DNA of 64,000 bases from Nicoletella semolina (GTDB lineage: Bacteria; Pseudomonadota; Gammaproteobacteria; Enterobacterales; Pasteurellaceae). Shown here piece after piece: positions 63,223 to 64,000 of this stretch (its first letter is position 1; every line of letters begins with the position of its first letter). Position numbers and translations under genes: made by a program. The notes below the pieces were generated by a model. The model made no database searches. It was given only the letters and a program-made list of their open reading frames with translations, and was not told the DNA's origin. Location: NCBI RefSeq assembly GCF_004345745.1, contig NZ_SLXJ01000001.1, forward strand, positions 62,001 through 126,000, written 5' to 3'.

Positions 63223-63729
63223 ATGAATTGGTTTATTCTAGGATTAAAACGTAGTTTTGATTTCAAAGGACGTTCTCGCCGCCGTGAATTTGGCTGGTTT
63301 ATCCTGATCAGTTTCTTGATTACCTTGATGTTTAGAGTTCTATCTAATTTAATTGGTTTCTTTGATTTGCCAGCATTAAAAGGTTTATTGGTAGTTATAT
63401 CCTTTACTTACTCATTAATTTTTTTTATTGCGACAGTGAGTGTGATTACACGCCGATTACACGATCTTGGATACTCTGGTTGGTTGCAAGCTGCTTTTCT
63501 TGTGATGTATTTTGTCCTCTTTTTGGCAACAATATTTGCCCTTGATCAAGAGATGGGTGGAATCCAAATAGGCGAATACTTACTCTACGGTTTATTTATT
63601 TTTTTCAATATTGCAATACTTATTATTTTTTTAGTCTTGACATTTAAAGATGGACAACGGTTTGCTAATAAATATGGTGAAGATCCGAAAGCAATGACTG
63701 CAACACAAGCTCAAGTTGTAGTAGTGTAG
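63223..63729 (+). CDS. DUF805 membrane protein
   Basis: A 168-residue inner-membrane protein with about four segments and the DUF805 signature: F-K-GRSRRREFGWF near the N-terminus, the RRLHDLGYSGW motif in the middle and the soluble tail DGQRFANKYGEDPK. Function unknown. Single gene, divergent from prfC. An uptake-signal lies just upstream of its ribosome site. Confidence 0.9.
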   Translation: MNWFILGLKRSFDFKGRSRRREFGWFILISFLITLMFRVLSNLIGFFDLPALKGLLVVISFTYSLIFFIATVSVITRRLHDLGYSGWLQAAFLVMYFVLFLATIFALDQEMGGIQIGEYLLYGLFIFFNIAILIIFLVLTFKDGQRFANKYGEDPKAMTATQAQVVVV

Positions 63730-63750
63730 TGCAATATACTCTAACACCTT

Positions 63751-63799
63751 CACAAGCGGTTAATACTTACAGAAATTTTGCAAAAAATTACCGCTTGTG
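63751..63799 (+). terminator. Paired uptake-signal terminator after the DUF805 gene
   Basis: CACAAGCGGTTA and TACCGCTTGTG with AAATTTTGCAAAAAATT pairing inside. Confidence 0.65.
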
Positions 63800-63841
63800 C
63801 GTTCGGTTTAGTCAAATAGTACACACTAATTAGGAGAGGTT

Positions 63842-64000
63842 ATGCCAACTTTATCTGACATCAAAACACGCCTAGACAACCTTACTGAATTGGGTAATCC
63901 TGCTGTGCAAACAGTAATTGAACAACTCGTTGCACAGCGATATCACGCACATTTCTCTGCAGAAATCATTAAAAAACTCACCGCACAATTTCAACTTTCA
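63842..64000 (+). CDS. Unrecognised protein, partial
   Basis: The window ends inside this gene. The 53 visible codons (MPTLSDIKTRLDNLTELGNPAVQTVIEQLVAQRYH..AEIIKKLTAQFQLS) are helical and contain no motif I can name. A good AGGAG ribosome site lies 6 bases before the ATG, so it is a real start. Confidence 0.7.
   Translation, partial: MPTLSDIKTRLDNLTELGNPAVQTVIEQLVAQRYHAHFSAEIIKKLTAQFQLS

Overview
The window is a chromosomal segment of a low-GC gammaproteobacterium of the family Pasteurellaceae. Uptake-signal cores of the Actinobacillus pleuropneumoniae type (ACAAGCGGTC-like, not the Haemophilus influenzae AAGTGCGGT type) occur throughout, often as head-to-head pairs that double as terminators. 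Other supporting features are an IS1016-like element, an ATT-started infC and an nrdBA pair of the minimal, ATP-cone-less type known from Actinobacillus. Actinobacillus or a close relative is the best guess; the species cannot be read from the sequence alone.

Layout. 1-23.9 kb is mostly core: prc (with an apparent 5' frameshift)-proQ, a cold-shock gene, rluA, thrS, bioY, infC, rpmI-rplT, class I ribonucleotide reductase nrdB-nrdA, purD behind a PurR box, rlmJ, pyrE, msrB, kdsD-greB, a purine permease, a USG-1-like gene, the ybfE-fldA-fur cluster, letB and luxS.

23.9-33.5 kb is an accessory block bounded by related inverted sequences. The left copy is a 75-bp MITE-like remnant and the right copy is a decayed insertion sequence. 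Inside lie two IS1595-type transposases with small passenger genes and a restriction-modification locus. That locus has a nuclease-methylase fusion, a two-TRD specificity subunit and a broken HEPN gene. It is headed by an 11-copy octanucleotide repeat that can slip, plus an XRE regulator. Two genes in the block have 11-bp hairpins that would hide their ribosome-binding sites in read-through transcripts.

33.6-42 kb holds an S6-type autotransporter protease, a DUF2254 membrane protein, a run of decayed genes (secreted cupin, glycerophosphodiester phosphodiesterase, organophosphate transporter) and a sucrose-type PTS permease with two LacI-type operators and a CRP-like site.

42-64 kb returns to core functions: an SDR, dsbD, artPIQM, gor, a nitroreductase, a YeeZ-like protein, pepT, an amidohydrolase behind a structured leader, tcdA, pepD, gpt, gmk, a CsgG/DUF4810/DUF799 lipoprotein operon with an IS1016-like insertion just behind it, grxA, prfC-rlmB, a DUF805 protein and a partial gene at the edge.

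The most unusual content is the 24-33 kb block. There a BcgI-like R-M fusion enzyme, a HEPN protein encoded in an overlapping frame and a repeat-controlled leader ORF sit between two transposase modules. Coordinates, motifs and repeats were read by eye; family names rest on recognised sequence patterns, not on searches.
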